From assembly GCA_041666125.1 (NCBI GenBank), contig JBAYHN010000029.1, forward strand, positions 1-15,112: DNA of 15,112 bases, in the 5' to 3' direction. Shown in pieces: positions 7,901 through 13,601 of the stretch. Under the pieces are notes generated by a model. It made no database searches. It had not been told where the DNA came from and saw only the letters and a list, made by a program, of their open reading frames with translations. A program made the translations under genes and the position numbers. How positions within the stretch are numbered: position 1 is the first letter of the stretch; every line of letters starts with the position of its first letter. This DNA comes from JBAYHN01 sp041666125 (GTDB lineage: Bacteria > Patescibacteriota > Gracilibacteria > UBA1369 > UM-FILTER-53-11).

Positions 7901-8444
7901 TTTATCTATTTTAAGGGCAATGATAGTGGCGATGGTTTTGATCGTTGGCACGCTGGTTATTCAATTTAACTCATTCCGCAAAGCTATTATGGTGCTCGCT
8001 ACAATTCCTCTGGCCTTAACCGGCGTTTTTATTGGATTTGCTGCAACCGGATTCACACTTTCATTCCCAAGCTTGATTGGTATTTTGGCACTATTTGGAA
8101 TAGTGGTTAAAAACGCCGTAATAATGGTGGACAAAATCAACCTAAACTTAAAAGTAGGCATCGAATTTGTGGATGCCATTGTGGACGCGGCAAAATCCCG
8201 CATGGAAGCCATTTTTCTTACTTCAATCTGTACAATTATAGGTATGATTCCAATTACCGTTTCCAGCGAAACTTGGGCCGGACTTGGCATGGCTCTAATT
8301 TTCGGACTTTTGGCATCAACATTTTTGACCCTGTTTGTAATGCCGATTTTGTTCAGCATTTTGATGAAGAAGAGCAACGATAAAGATGTGAAACTCCGCC
8401 AGTTAAAGGCACTTGCGGAAGATAAGGTTGGACTTAGGTCTTGA
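4935..8444 (+). CDS. RND-family efflux pump, AcrB-like inner-membrane permease
   Basis: A 1169-residue proton-driven exporter of the AcrB/HAE family. TM1 is at about 36-54, the first porter domain fills about 55-360, TM2-TM6 lie at about 362-512, TM7 at about 645-664, the second porter domain at about 665-985, and TM8-TM12 at about 990-1143. The proton relay is intact: GLLVDDAIVVV in TM4 carries D427/D428 (AcrB D407/D408) and VVKNAVIMV in TM10 carries K1059 (AcrB K940). AcrB-type pumps are usually near 1030-1050 residues. The excess is largely in the centre: after TM6 come two further hydrophobic segments (about 527-546 and 550-570) and a charged cytoplasmic stretch (about 571-640). A Gly-rich loop (about 723-740) is also present. 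The substrate cannot be told. It is translated with the adaptor gene four bases upstream; no TolC-type gene is nearby. Confidence 0.94.
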   Translation: MADEIKESPDSLYLQQLTFKKKDSKTWLNFFIKKFRVTVLIIISLLAWGAISFTTLPLESMPEVKIPYGMVAVSLPGASPADIEELVVNKLEAKIGNLAGVKQMASTSLNSFGTITVEFRAEEDIKDAIRRLRDAVDSARSELPTDAGEPSVNEISFSSTPVWTVVVTGPYDNFTLRKFADKVKTELEKLPGTSEVTINGGDVFEVRIIYDPQKLQAYGLSMDSVNGAIKASNLTLPLGQIDISNFKYTLKTDSKISSVSELKLLPVSAQNGQIVRLQDVAQVLEMAKERDVYSLFSVNGGKPQNAVTLNIIKKTGSSIVDLVDSGKVKIEEMKKTQLPKNLEVATTMDVSAIIRRDFSQLEHDGLITIILVTTILFLFVGLKEAFVAGLAVPLVFCATFGLMSIFGLTLNFLSIFSLILSLGLLVDDAIVVVQATKQYLKTGKFTPEEAVLLVFHDYKILLTTTTLTTIWAFIPLVLATGIIGQFIRSIPITVSVTLAASFVIAIIINHPMAIILERFRVTRNFFRGLLAVATAALIGSIFMLVSSFNIFALALTLVFGIILFALVFWYRSSLKEKLKYNEDLILEEAADPEKIKDKIRNHYLAEEHEQKLSVRLITGIIKLEKVLNLYGQALYGILSNKAKKYGVIIVSGILFLVALALPVSGIIKSEFLPPADSEYLYVNIEGPQGLVTKKTKEFVDKVEPFLLKEKAIKSFSMVIGAAGVNVGSGAAFGGGSGGDPNKAQFAINFYPIKERPKSEATGKVEKSYDIAARIRKEISPIQGAKITVVELAGGPPAGADFEAQISGPDLKVLEREANNYKDLLAKIPGTINEKTSISLNPGEFTLKLNPDQMQLHGVNSAQVAMLLRAAISGTEVTKIMKDGDDLTVRAEFDENKISDLNAISSLILLNVRGQPFKLGDVATVSASSSLTSISHIDQKRAVTVSAAVEKPYLPAEVLAKFKEEMKSRPLPTGYEIEFGGQNDTNTESILSILRAMIVAMVLIVGTLVIQFNSFRKAIMVLATIPLALTGVFIGFAATGFTLSFPSLIGILALFGIVVKNAVIMVDKINLNLKVGIEFVDAIVDAAKSRMEAIFLTSICTIIGMIPITVSSETWAGLGMALIFGLLASTFLTLFVMPILFSILMKKSNDKDVKLRQLKALAEDKVGLRS

Positions 8445-8601
8445 AGAATGGCATTGGCCTGCAGTGATTTGCCTCCAAGTCTATACCTGCTGTTTTTGTA
8501 AATGATATTAAATAACAAAATACAGAAACCTCCAAATCCCTCCCCGGGCGGAAGATTGCAATGAAATTGAATTAATAGATTGGCAACTAGCTAATGCCTA
8601 T

Positions 8602-8629
8602 TTGACAAGCGCAGGGAGTATGTTATAAT
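8602..8629 (+). promoter_or_regulatory. Strong consensus promoter of the CARDB surface-protein gene
   Basis: Perfect -35 TTGACA (8602-8607), a 16-base spacer, and perfect -10 TATAAT (8624-8629) preceded by TG at 8621-8622, which makes an extended -10. The expected transcript start is near 8636, giving a leader of about 30 bases. This is the closest match to sigma70 consensus in the window and suggests high expression. The rest of the 221-bp gap after the pump gene shows no clear terminator. Confidence 0.85.
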
Positions 8630-8638
8630 AAAGGAGGT
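8630..8638 (+). other. Shine-Dalgarno-like AAAGGAGGT at the predicted transcript start
   Basis: AAAGGAGGT is a full anti-Shine-Dalgarno complement, but it ends 27 bases before the ATG at 8666, too far for normal initiation. It lies directly behind the -10 box, so the mRNA would begin within it or just after. It is either chance or an initially transcribed sequence effect. Nothing comparable precedes the other starts. Confidence 0.4.
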
Positions 8639-8665
8639 TCGTATTATTTATTAACAAAAACAAAT

Positions 8666-9892
8666 ATGAAAAAACAAACCAAGTGGGTGATTGGCGGAGT
8701 AGTTGTGGTTTTGGTCGCGGTTTCTGCAATCCTATTCTCCAATACCGGCCTAATGAAGGGCAGCATGCAGGGACTTAAGCTAAAGTCTTCTGCACCTGCA
8801 ATTAATAAAACGGTATTAAATAAAGCGGAAGCTGTGCTATTTAAAAAACTTTGTGATGATAATGGTGGTACGTGGAATGGTATAAGTTTGGCATGTATTT
8901 TTAAGGGAGTTAAGTATGCTTCCAGAGGTGCAATGCAAGTCGCAATTGGTGGAGGATCATCTGCACCAGCGGCAAATAATTCAGACCCAATGTATGTAAA
9001 TGCAAATTGGAAGTGTCATGGTGACGCTGTTGAGTCTTTACAGGGTGGAGGATCTTCATGTAAACCACGTTCTCTTTGGTTAAGTTATGCAACAAAAGCT
9101 TGTACTGGTAAAAGTGATCCTGTTACTGGAAAGACAGGAATTAGTACATTTGGAGTTTCAAATCCTTGTTCACAGCAGCAAGCAGCTCCAGCCGAACAAG
9201 CAGGAGCTCCGGTAAGTGCAGCGCCTGCACAAAATAACAACGCAGCAAATGATGCGCAAGCAAAAGCAAAAGCCGAAGCCACAGCGAAAGCAGCAGCAGA
9301 GGCAGCCGCAGCCGGACAAGCAGGAGCTCCGGTACAAAATAATGATGCGGCAAATGATGCAGCCGCAGCTCCGGCCTCTTCTGGTTTGTCTTCTAATGGG
9401 AATGTTGTTGATGCACCTCCAGCTTCTTCCTCTGCGGATCAGCCACCAAACGGCGGTGCAGCAAGCCCAGATGCAGCAGCTCCGTTGCAGGCTGATGTAT
9501 CCGCTCAAAATCAGAGACCAGACCTTTATGTGGCTGTAAATGGTTTCAGCGTTGAAAATGGGAGAGGTACGATGACCTACACAATACGCAATATAGGTAC
9601 AGCTCCCGTCAATCCTCACTTTAGTTGTAGTTTTTATGCAACACCTAGCCCGAGAACCACTAGAGAAGGTGATGTTTCTCGTATCGCTTGGCTAGGTTCT
9701 ACCGACGTAGTAGGCCCTATACCTGCGGGCGGCAGTTTGGATAGAAGGACTCACATCTTTAACGCAGACCCAGTAAATCCTTGGGATCCGGGCATTTTTC
9801 AAGTAGGTATAAAAGTGGACATCGGTAATACTGTAACTGAATCAAATGAAGATAATAATACTTCGACATTGTTTTGGTTCGAAGTAGAGTAG
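8666..9892 (+). CDS. Membrane-anchored extracellular protein with CARDB domain
   Basis: A 408-residue exported protein. Two Lys residues, then a strong hydrophobic helix (about 7-24), give a signal-anchor with the rest outside the cell. Residues about 50-170 form a small domain with six cysteines (63, 77, 117, 132, 146, 168), spaced as if paired by disulphides. Residues about 171-285 are an Ala/Gln/Pro/Asn-rich, low-complexity linker with an imperfect internal repeat. The C-terminal domain (about 286-408) is CARDB-like: PDLYVAVNGF, MTYTIRNIGTAPV and the hallmark ending GNTVTESNEDNNTS before the last strand. CARDB is an immunoglobulin-like fold tied to surface adhesion. The gene stands alone between a consensus promoter and a strong terminator. 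The role is probably envelope or host/cell contact, which is inference. Behind the TAG stop the frame stays open for 18 more codons. Confidence 0.85.
   Translation: MKKQTKWVIGGVVVVLVAVSAILFSNTGLMKGSMQGLKLKSSAPAINKTVLNKAEAVLFKKLCDDNGGTWNGISLACIFKGVKYASRGAMQVAIGGGSSAPAANNSDPMYVNANWKCHGDAVESLQGGGSSCKPRSLWLSYATKACTGKSDPVTGKTGISTFGVSNPCSQQQAAPAEQAGAPVSAAPAQNNNAANDAQAKAKAEATAKAAAEAAAAGQAGAPVQNNDAANDAAAAPASSGLSSNGNVVDAPPASSSADQPPNGGAASPDAAAPLQADVSAQNQRPDLYVAVNGFSVENGRGTMTYTIRNIGTAPVNPHFSCSFYATPSPRTTREGDVSRIAWLGSTDVVGPIPAGGSLDRRTHIFNADPVNPWDPGIFQVGIKVDIGNTVTESNEDNNTSTLFWFEVE
9191..9360 (+). repeat. Imperfect internal repeat in the surface-protein linker
   Basis: Two copies of a unit encoding QAGAPV followed by QNN/QNND and AAND. 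A 24-base block at 9191-9214 recurs at 9311-9334 with one mismatch. A second block at 9229-9255 recurs at 9334-9360 with a few mismatches. The offset falls from 120 to 105 bases because the first copy has 15 extra bases (SAAPA). It looks like duplication within a low-complexity linker, a length-variable region by nature. Confidence 0.8.
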
Positions 9893-9949
9893 TCACCAGT
9901 TTCTTTGGGAGGAGCCGCAATAATAACGACGCCAGCAGCTCAACAATAA
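9893..9949 (+). other. In-frame open extension behind the surface-protein stop codon
   Basis: Directly after the TAG at 9890-9892 the same frame reads SPVSLGGAAIITTPAAQQ and then TAA at 9947-9949. Its Ala/Pro/Gln/Thr-rich make-up resembles the linker of the same protein. It may be the old C-terminus cut off by a nonsense change, or a readthrough tail. Eighteen open codons alone are not significant. Confidence 0.35.
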
Positions 9950-9964
9950 ACTCATAATAATTTT

Positions 9965-9994
9965 AAAAGGCGGTCCATCTCGGGCCGCTTTTTT
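9965..9994 (+). terminator. Rho-independent terminator of the surface-protein gene
   Basis: Stem AAAAGGCGGTCC pairs with GGGCCGCTTTTT (two G-U pairs) around the loop ATCTC, ending in a run of six T. It lies 15 bases after the second in-frame stop (TAA, 9949) and 72 after the first. Confidence 0.9.
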
Positions 9995-10109
9995 ATTGAT
10001 TTGATACAGCCTCGTTTACCTTTAAGACTTTTGTGGTTTTCGTCATGCTCAGCATAATTTTTCAGGGGTTACCTAATGTGGTACACTTATACCAACCTAT
10101 TAAAAGCAT

Positions 10110-10463
10110 ATGCACGACATAAAAATTCCAGATCATGGGGGCAAAAAAGGGGATTTTGAAGTAACTCGGCTTACGGGAGAGGGCAATAGAGAAATTCATG
10201 TAGAGGAAAAGCCTCATCCTGTAACCACAGACAAAGTTAAGGTTAATTTCGAAAAGTTCGTCCAGCTAATCGCAACTCACGACTTTGGCGAAGTTATGAA
10301 AAAACATGCGAACGAGGATGTAATCATAAATACAAATCTATTGGCTGACTTGGCCAGCGCCCATCAGGAACACGAAGACACTACCAGCAAGAAAATCTTG
10401 ATTTTTGTGATTGTTGGAATTTTAATTGGCGTAATTGCAACTTATATAATTGTAAGACTTTAA
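10110..10463 (+). CDS. Small tail-anchored membrane protein of unknown function
   Basis: A 117-residue protein that I do not recognise. The N-terminal about 94 residues are charged and His-rich (DIKIPDHGGKKGDFEV, REIHVEEKPHP), with a likely helical stretch at about 45-90. A single hydrophobic helix at about 95-115 (ILIFVIVGILIGVIATYIIV) ends in Arg-Leu, so the protein should be tail-anchored with its soluble part in the cytoplasm. Only three bases separate its stop from the pyrH ATG, which points to one transcript and coordinated expression with pyrH and frr. No promoter with a convincing -35 is visible in the gap upstream (9995-10109), and there is no Shine-Dalgarno. A role in membrane-linked nucleotide or translation control would be guesswork. 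Confidence 0.75.
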   Translation: MHDIKIPDHGGKKGDFEVTRLTGEGNREIHVEEKPHPVTTDKVKVNFEKFVQLIATHDFGEVMKKHANEDVIINTNLLADLASAHQEHEDTTSKKILIFVIVGILIGVIATYIIVRL

Positions 10464-10466
10464 AAT

Positions 10467-11180
10467 ATGAAACCAAAATTTAAAAGGATAATGCTAAAAC
10501 TTTCGGGAGAGGTTTTGCTTGGGAATCAAAAACATGGAATCGATCATAAAATGCTCGAAGAACTTTGCCGTGAGATTTTGGAAGTTCACAAACTTGGCGT
10601 GCAAATTGTGATTGTGATTGGTGGCGGGAATATTTGGCGCTATCGAGACTTTAAAGAAACCGGAATTGAACGTGTCACATCCGACAATATCGGCATGTTG
10701 GCCACAATAATGAATTCGGTGGCTATGCAGAGCTCTTTTGAAAAGCTTGGTGTATTTTGCAGAGTGGCAACGGCAATAGATGTTCCTCAAATTGCAGAGC
10801 CATATGTTCGCAGAAGAGTAATCAGGCATTTGGAAAAAGCCAGAATTGTTATTTGCGCAGGTGGAACAGGCAGCCCATTTTTTACCACAGATTCTGCCGC
10901 AGCTCTTCGCGCACTGGAAACTAACTGCGAAGTTTTGCTTAAGGCAACAAATGTTGACGGCGTATACGACAAAGATCCGGATAAATTTAAAAATGCGAAA
11001 AAGTTTGATAAAATCACGTACCAGGAAGTACTTGGACTGGATTTGGGCTTTATGGACCAGTCCGCAGTATCTCTCTGCAAAGAAAGTGGAGTGCCAATCA
11101 TTGTATTTAATCTCACAAAGCGCGGAAATATTATGAAAGCCGTGCTTGGAGAGAAAGTTGGAACTTTAATTCATCCCTAA
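10467..11180 (+). CDS. pyrH: Uridylate kinase (UMP kinase)
   Basis: A 237-residue amino-acid-kinase-fold enzyme that phosphorylates UMP to UDP with ATP in the cytoplasm, a required step toward UTP, CTP and dTTP. The full bacterial set of motifs is seen: KRIMLKLSGEVLLG (about 6-19, phosphate-binding Lys/Ser/Gly), IVIGGGNIWR (49-58), RVTSDNIGMLATIMN (69-83, UMP site), ICAGGTGSPFFTTDSAA (129-145) and ATNVDGVYDKDP (160-171, nucleotide binding). Length is normal for PyrH, near 240. It follows a tail-anchored protein gene by three bases and precedes frr by 65 bases; pyrH-frr is a widely conserved pair. The ATG has no Shine-Dalgarno; the upstream bases are AT-rich. Confidence 0.98.
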   Translation: MKPKFKRIMLKLSGEVLLGNQKHGIDHKMLEELCREILEVHKLGVQIVIVIGGGNIWRYRDFKETGIERVTSDNIGMLATIMNSVAMQSSFEKLGVFCRVATAIDVPQIAEPYVRRRVIRHLEKARIVICAGGTGSPFFTTDSAAALRALETNCEVLLKATNVDGVYDKDPDKFKNAKKFDKITYQEVLGLDLGFMDQSAVSLCKESGVPIIVFNLTKRGNIMKAVLGEKVGTLIHP

Positions 11181-11245
11181 CAGGCCGTAGCGCAGCGTAG
11201 GCCTCAATCGTCAATAAATAATATAAATCTTAAACTATACATACT

Positions 11246-11806
11246 ATGCCAACACAACCATATATAGACACGGCCTTTGCCGCTTTCCAACAAACACTCG
11301 CCCATTTAAAATCTGAATATTCCAGGCTTCAAATCGGGCGCGCTTCTGCATCTCTTGTAGAAGAGATAAAAGTAGAAGCATATGGTTCATTTCAGCCTCT
11401 AAAGGGAATGGCTTCCATAAGCATTCCGGATCCAAGCACAATTCAAATTCAACCTTGGGACAGAAGCGTATTGAATGCAATCGAAAAGGCAATTCAGGCC
11501 GCGAACTTGGGCTTAAATCCGGTAAATGATGGCCGCGTTATTAGAGTCCCAATGCCACCTCTAACGGAGGAACGCAGAAAGGAACTTGTAAAAGTTGTTC
11601 ATCAAATGGAAGAGAGTGCAAAGATTGCAGTACGAACAGCAAGAGGCACAGCTCACGGCACTTTTAAAACATTGGAAGAAGCCAAAACAATTAGCGAAGA
11701 CGAGCGCAGGTTGGCCGAAAAACATTTACAAGAAAAAGTTGATTCTTCAAATCGCGAAATCGAAGAATTGGCTAAGCAAAAGGAGAAGGACATCATGACA
11801 ATTTAA
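11246..11806 (+). CDS. frr: Ribosome recycling factor
   Basis: A 186-residue protein of normal RRF length. It splits post-termination ribosomes together with EF-G in the cytoplasm. Recognised blocks: LQIGRASASLVEEIKVEAYG (28-47), ISIPDPSTIQIQPWD (58-72), IEKAIQAANLGLNPVNDGRVIRVPMPPLTEERRKEL (79-114), then the long C-terminal helix of domain I. At the hinge-proximal motif most RRFs read VRNxRRDA; here it reads VRTARGTA, so R130 and R133 (E. coli R129 and R132) are kept while the following Arg-Asp is Gly-Thr. The gap before it holds only a weak 5-bp inverted repeat (11182-11204). The rseP gene starts 30 bases later, so pyrH, frr and rseP are probably one operon. No Shine-Dalgarno. Confidence 0.97.
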   Translation: MPTQPYIDTAFAAFQQTLAHLKSEYSRLQIGRASASLVEEIKVEAYGSFQPLKGMASISIPDPSTIQIQPWDRSVLNAIEKAIQAANLGLNPVNDGRVIRVPMPPLTEERRKELVKVVHQMEESAKIAVRTARGTAHGTFKTLEEAKTISEDERRLAEKHLQEKVDSSNREIEELAKQKEKDIMTI

Positions 11807-11836
11807 CCGAACTCCGAACACGCCGAAGCGTAATTT

Positions 11837-13462
11837 ATGGATATTTTTCTCACTATCATTGCCGTTGTCGTAATTTTCTCAATTTTGGTGTTGATTCACG
11901 AACTTGGGCATTTTGTTATGGCTCGCAGAAACGGCATAAAAGTTTTGGAGTTTGGTATTGGTTATCCTCCAAGAATTTTCACTAAGAAAATCGGAGAGAC
12001 AATTTATTCAATTAATTTAATCCCTTTTGGTGGATTTGTAAGACTTTTTGGTGAGGAGGCGGACGACAAAGAGGCTGCAAAAAACAGTCGAAGTTTTACT
12101 CATAAAAGCACTTGGATTAGGACAAAAGTTATCCTTGGTGGTGTTTTTATGAATTTTGTTTTGGCGATTTTGCTCCTTACCATTGGTTTTAGTTTTGGTA
12201 TTGAGCCGCTTCTTGTAAATGAGGCCGATTTGTTTGCGAATCTTTCGCAGGGTAATGTTGTTGCTGCGCCTGGCGCTTTTGTGGGTTCCATAAAAGATAA
12301 AGCAAAGGGTTTTGGGCTAACTGAAGGCGATAAAATTATTGCCATTGATGATAAGCAGATTGTAAGTGATTCACAGTTAAAGATTTTCGAAAAAGGCCAG
12401 GCGATTAAGGATATTGATTTAACTGTTGCGGTTGCAAAGGACGGTCAGGTTAAAAAAGTTCACATGCCGCTAATTGGTAGCGATAAGTTTTTTGGAATTT
12501 CCCTAAAGCCTTTTACTGAGTTCCCGAGGCTTAAAATAGTTGAAGTTAAGGCCGGAAGTCCTACTGCCAAAGCTGGTATAAAAGCCGGCGACACCATTTT
12601 GCAGTTAAATAATAAGGAAGTTTATTATCCGCAAGACTTGAGCGATAACCTTTCGCAGAGCGGTCAAACGGCGACATATAAAATTTTTAGAGATGGTAAG
12701 GATTTTGAATTCAAAGTGGCTTTGAATGACACAAGGCAGGTTGTGATTGCCGATGTTTTTGAAGGTTCGGCAGCGCAAAAGGCCGGAATAATAAAGAATG
12801 ATCTTGTGGTTTCTATCGATGGGAATGCGGTTTATTCGCCGGTGCAGGTGCAGGATGTTTTGCATAAGAATCCTGGCAAAGAAATGGTTTATAAAATTGT
12901 GCGCGATGGCAAAGATGTTGAATTAAAGGCGAAATCCGGTGCTGACAATGTTTTGGGAATTGCGCTTTCTTCGATTTTTTCTTACAAGAATGATGATTTG
13001 TCCGTTTATCGTGGGACACTGTTAACTTCCATTACGGAAATTAAAAAAGTTCACTATGTGCCTTGGATTGCATTCAAAAATGCCATTTATGAAACCGGCA
13101 GGCTCACGGTTTTGACAGTGCAAGCTTTTGGCAATACGCTCGTTTCTATATTCTCCAAGTTTGCGGTTCCGGCAGATATTGGTGGACCTGTGCAGATTGC
13201 TTATTACACTCACACTTTTGTGCAAGAAGGATTTTTTGCGCTACTGCGCTTCACTGCGCTTCTTTCGCTTTCTTTGGCCGTTATAAACGTTTTGCCAATT
13301 CCGGGGCTGGATGGTGGAAAATTCCTATTCATCTTGTTTGAAGTGGTTTCCGGTCGCAAGCCTAATGCAAAATTCGAAGGCATCGTGCACATGCTCGGTT
13401 TTGTGTTTTTGATTTTGCTGATTTTGCTAGTGACGTATAGCGATATTGCGAAATTATTGTAA
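11837..13462 (+). CDS. rseP: RseP-type site-2 zinc metalloprotease (M50) with three PDZ-like segments
   Basis: A 541-residue intramembrane protease that cleaves membrane-embedded substrates such as anti-sigma factors or signal-peptide remnants. TM1 (about 4-25) holds the zinc site HELGH (21-25, E22 catalytic). The conserved loop IPFGGFVRLFGEE (62-74) and TM2 (about 97-119) follow. The third zinc ligand is in NVLPIPGLDGG (484-494, D492), and the last helix is at about 514-533. E. coli RseP is 450 residues with two PDZ domains. Here three PDZ-like segments can be read, at about 148-215 (GLTEGDKIIAIDD), 230-297 (AGIKAGDTILQLNN) and 301-367 (AGIIKNDLVVSIDG). The second and third end in near-identical YKIFRDGKDFEFK and YKIVRDGKDVELK, suggesting internal duplication. 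It is the last gene of the pyrH-frr cluster; no clear terminator follows. Confidence 0.94.
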   Translation: MDIFLTIIAVVVIFSILVLIHELGHFVMARRNGIKVLEFGIGYPPRIFTKKIGETIYSINLIPFGGFVRLFGEEADDKEAAKNSRSFTHKSTWIRTKVILGGVFMNFVLAILLLTIGFSFGIEPLLVNEADLFANLSQGNVVAAPGAFVGSIKDKAKGFGLTEGDKIIAIDDKQIVSDSQLKIFEKGQAIKDIDLTVAVAKDGQVKKVHMPLIGSDKFFGISLKPFTEFPRLKIVEVKAGSPTAKAGIKAGDTILQLNNKEVYYPQDLSDNLSQSGQTATYKIFRDGKDFEFKVALNDTRQVVIADVFEGSAAQKAGIIKNDLVVSIDGNAVYSPVQVQDVLHKNPGKEMVYKIVRDGKDVELKAKSGADNVLGIALSSIFSYKNDDLSVYRGTLLTSITEIKKVHYVPWIAFKNAIYETGRLTVLTVQAFGNTLVSIFSKFAVPADIGGPVQIAYYTHTFVQEGFFALLRFTALLSLSLAVINVLPIPGLDGGKFLFILFEVVSGRKPNAKFEGIVHMLGFVFLILLILLVTYSDIAKLL

Positions 13463-13508
13463 AAGAACGTTGTTAAACAAAAGGTCGACTAATTTGTGAT
13501 CACGCGCC

Positions 13509-13536
13509 TTGCGTTTTAAACAAACACGGCTACAAT
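13509..13536 (+). promoter_or_regulatory. Probable dnaA promoter
   Basis: A -35 TTGCGT (13509-13514), a 16-base spacer and a -10 TACAAT (13531-13536) lie in the 139-bp gap before dnaA. The expected start near 13543 leaves a leader of about 58 bases, the longest one suggested in this window. Palindromes flank and follow it: TTGTT-A-AACAA (13470-13480) and GTGATCAC (13496-13503) upstream, and two more downstream. Confidence 0.6.
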
Positions 13537-13553
13537 AAAAAGCCCGCACACTT

Positions 13554-13567
13554 AACAAGAACTTGTT
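13554..13567. promoter_or_regulatory. Operator-like palindrome in the dnaA leader
   Basis: AACAAG-AA-CTTGTT has perfect 6-bp arms around two bases, about 10 bases after the predicted transcript start. The AACAA half-site also occurs in the upstream palindrome at 13470-13480, so the pair could be sites for one regulator. It is too AT-rich and short-looped for a convincing terminator. Confidence 0.35.
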
Positions 13568-13579
13568 TATTATTTTTTG

Positions 13580-13600
13580 GCCTCGCTGAGGCTTAAGCCT
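13580..13600 (+). promoter_or_regulatory. Two overlapping hairpins at the dnaA start codon
   Basis: GCCTC-GCT-GAGGC (13580-13592) can form a 5-bp hairpin. The 12-bp palindrome AGGCTTAAGCCT (13589-13600) shares its right arm and ends one base before the ATG at 13602. The two folds exclude each other, and either lies where the ribosome must bind. This could be translational control or a protein-binding site. Confidence 0.4.
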
Positions 13601-13601
13601 G

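Noticed and set aside
8442..8501. The pump frame stays open after its TGA for 18 codons to a TAA, which could hint at UGA recoding as in some candidate phyla.
   Set aside because: The tail (RMALACSDLPPSLYLLFL) does not resemble an RND C-terminus, and no conserved gene here has an internal in-frame TGA.
4976..8518. Several minus-strand open frames inside the pump gene.
   Set aside because: They are antisense to a full-length RND protein with conserved motifs and have no recognisable domains.
8540..8555. CCCGGG-centred GC-rich patch after the pump gene.
   Set aside because: No stem beyond the 6-base palindrome and no T tract, so not a terminator.
9085..9619. Cys/Leu-rich or Gln-rich alternative frames in the surface-protein linker.
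   Set aside because: They are frame-shifted or antisense readings of an Ala-codon-rich repeat region.
10043..10063. ATGCT-C-AGCAT followed by a T run, resembling a terminator or intergenic repeat.
   Set aside because: The usable stem is only about 4 bp, there is one copy in the window, and a strong terminator lies just upstream.
11182..11204. AGGCC ... GGCCT inverted repeat between pyrH and frr.
   Set aside because: The stem is 5 bp with a 13-base loop and no T tract; too weak to call a terminator.
13554..13580. AACAAG-AA-CTTGTT plus the following T-rich run as an rseP terminator.
   Set aside because: Two-base loop and AT-rich stem; it lies beyond the dnaA promoter, so terminating there would block dnaA.
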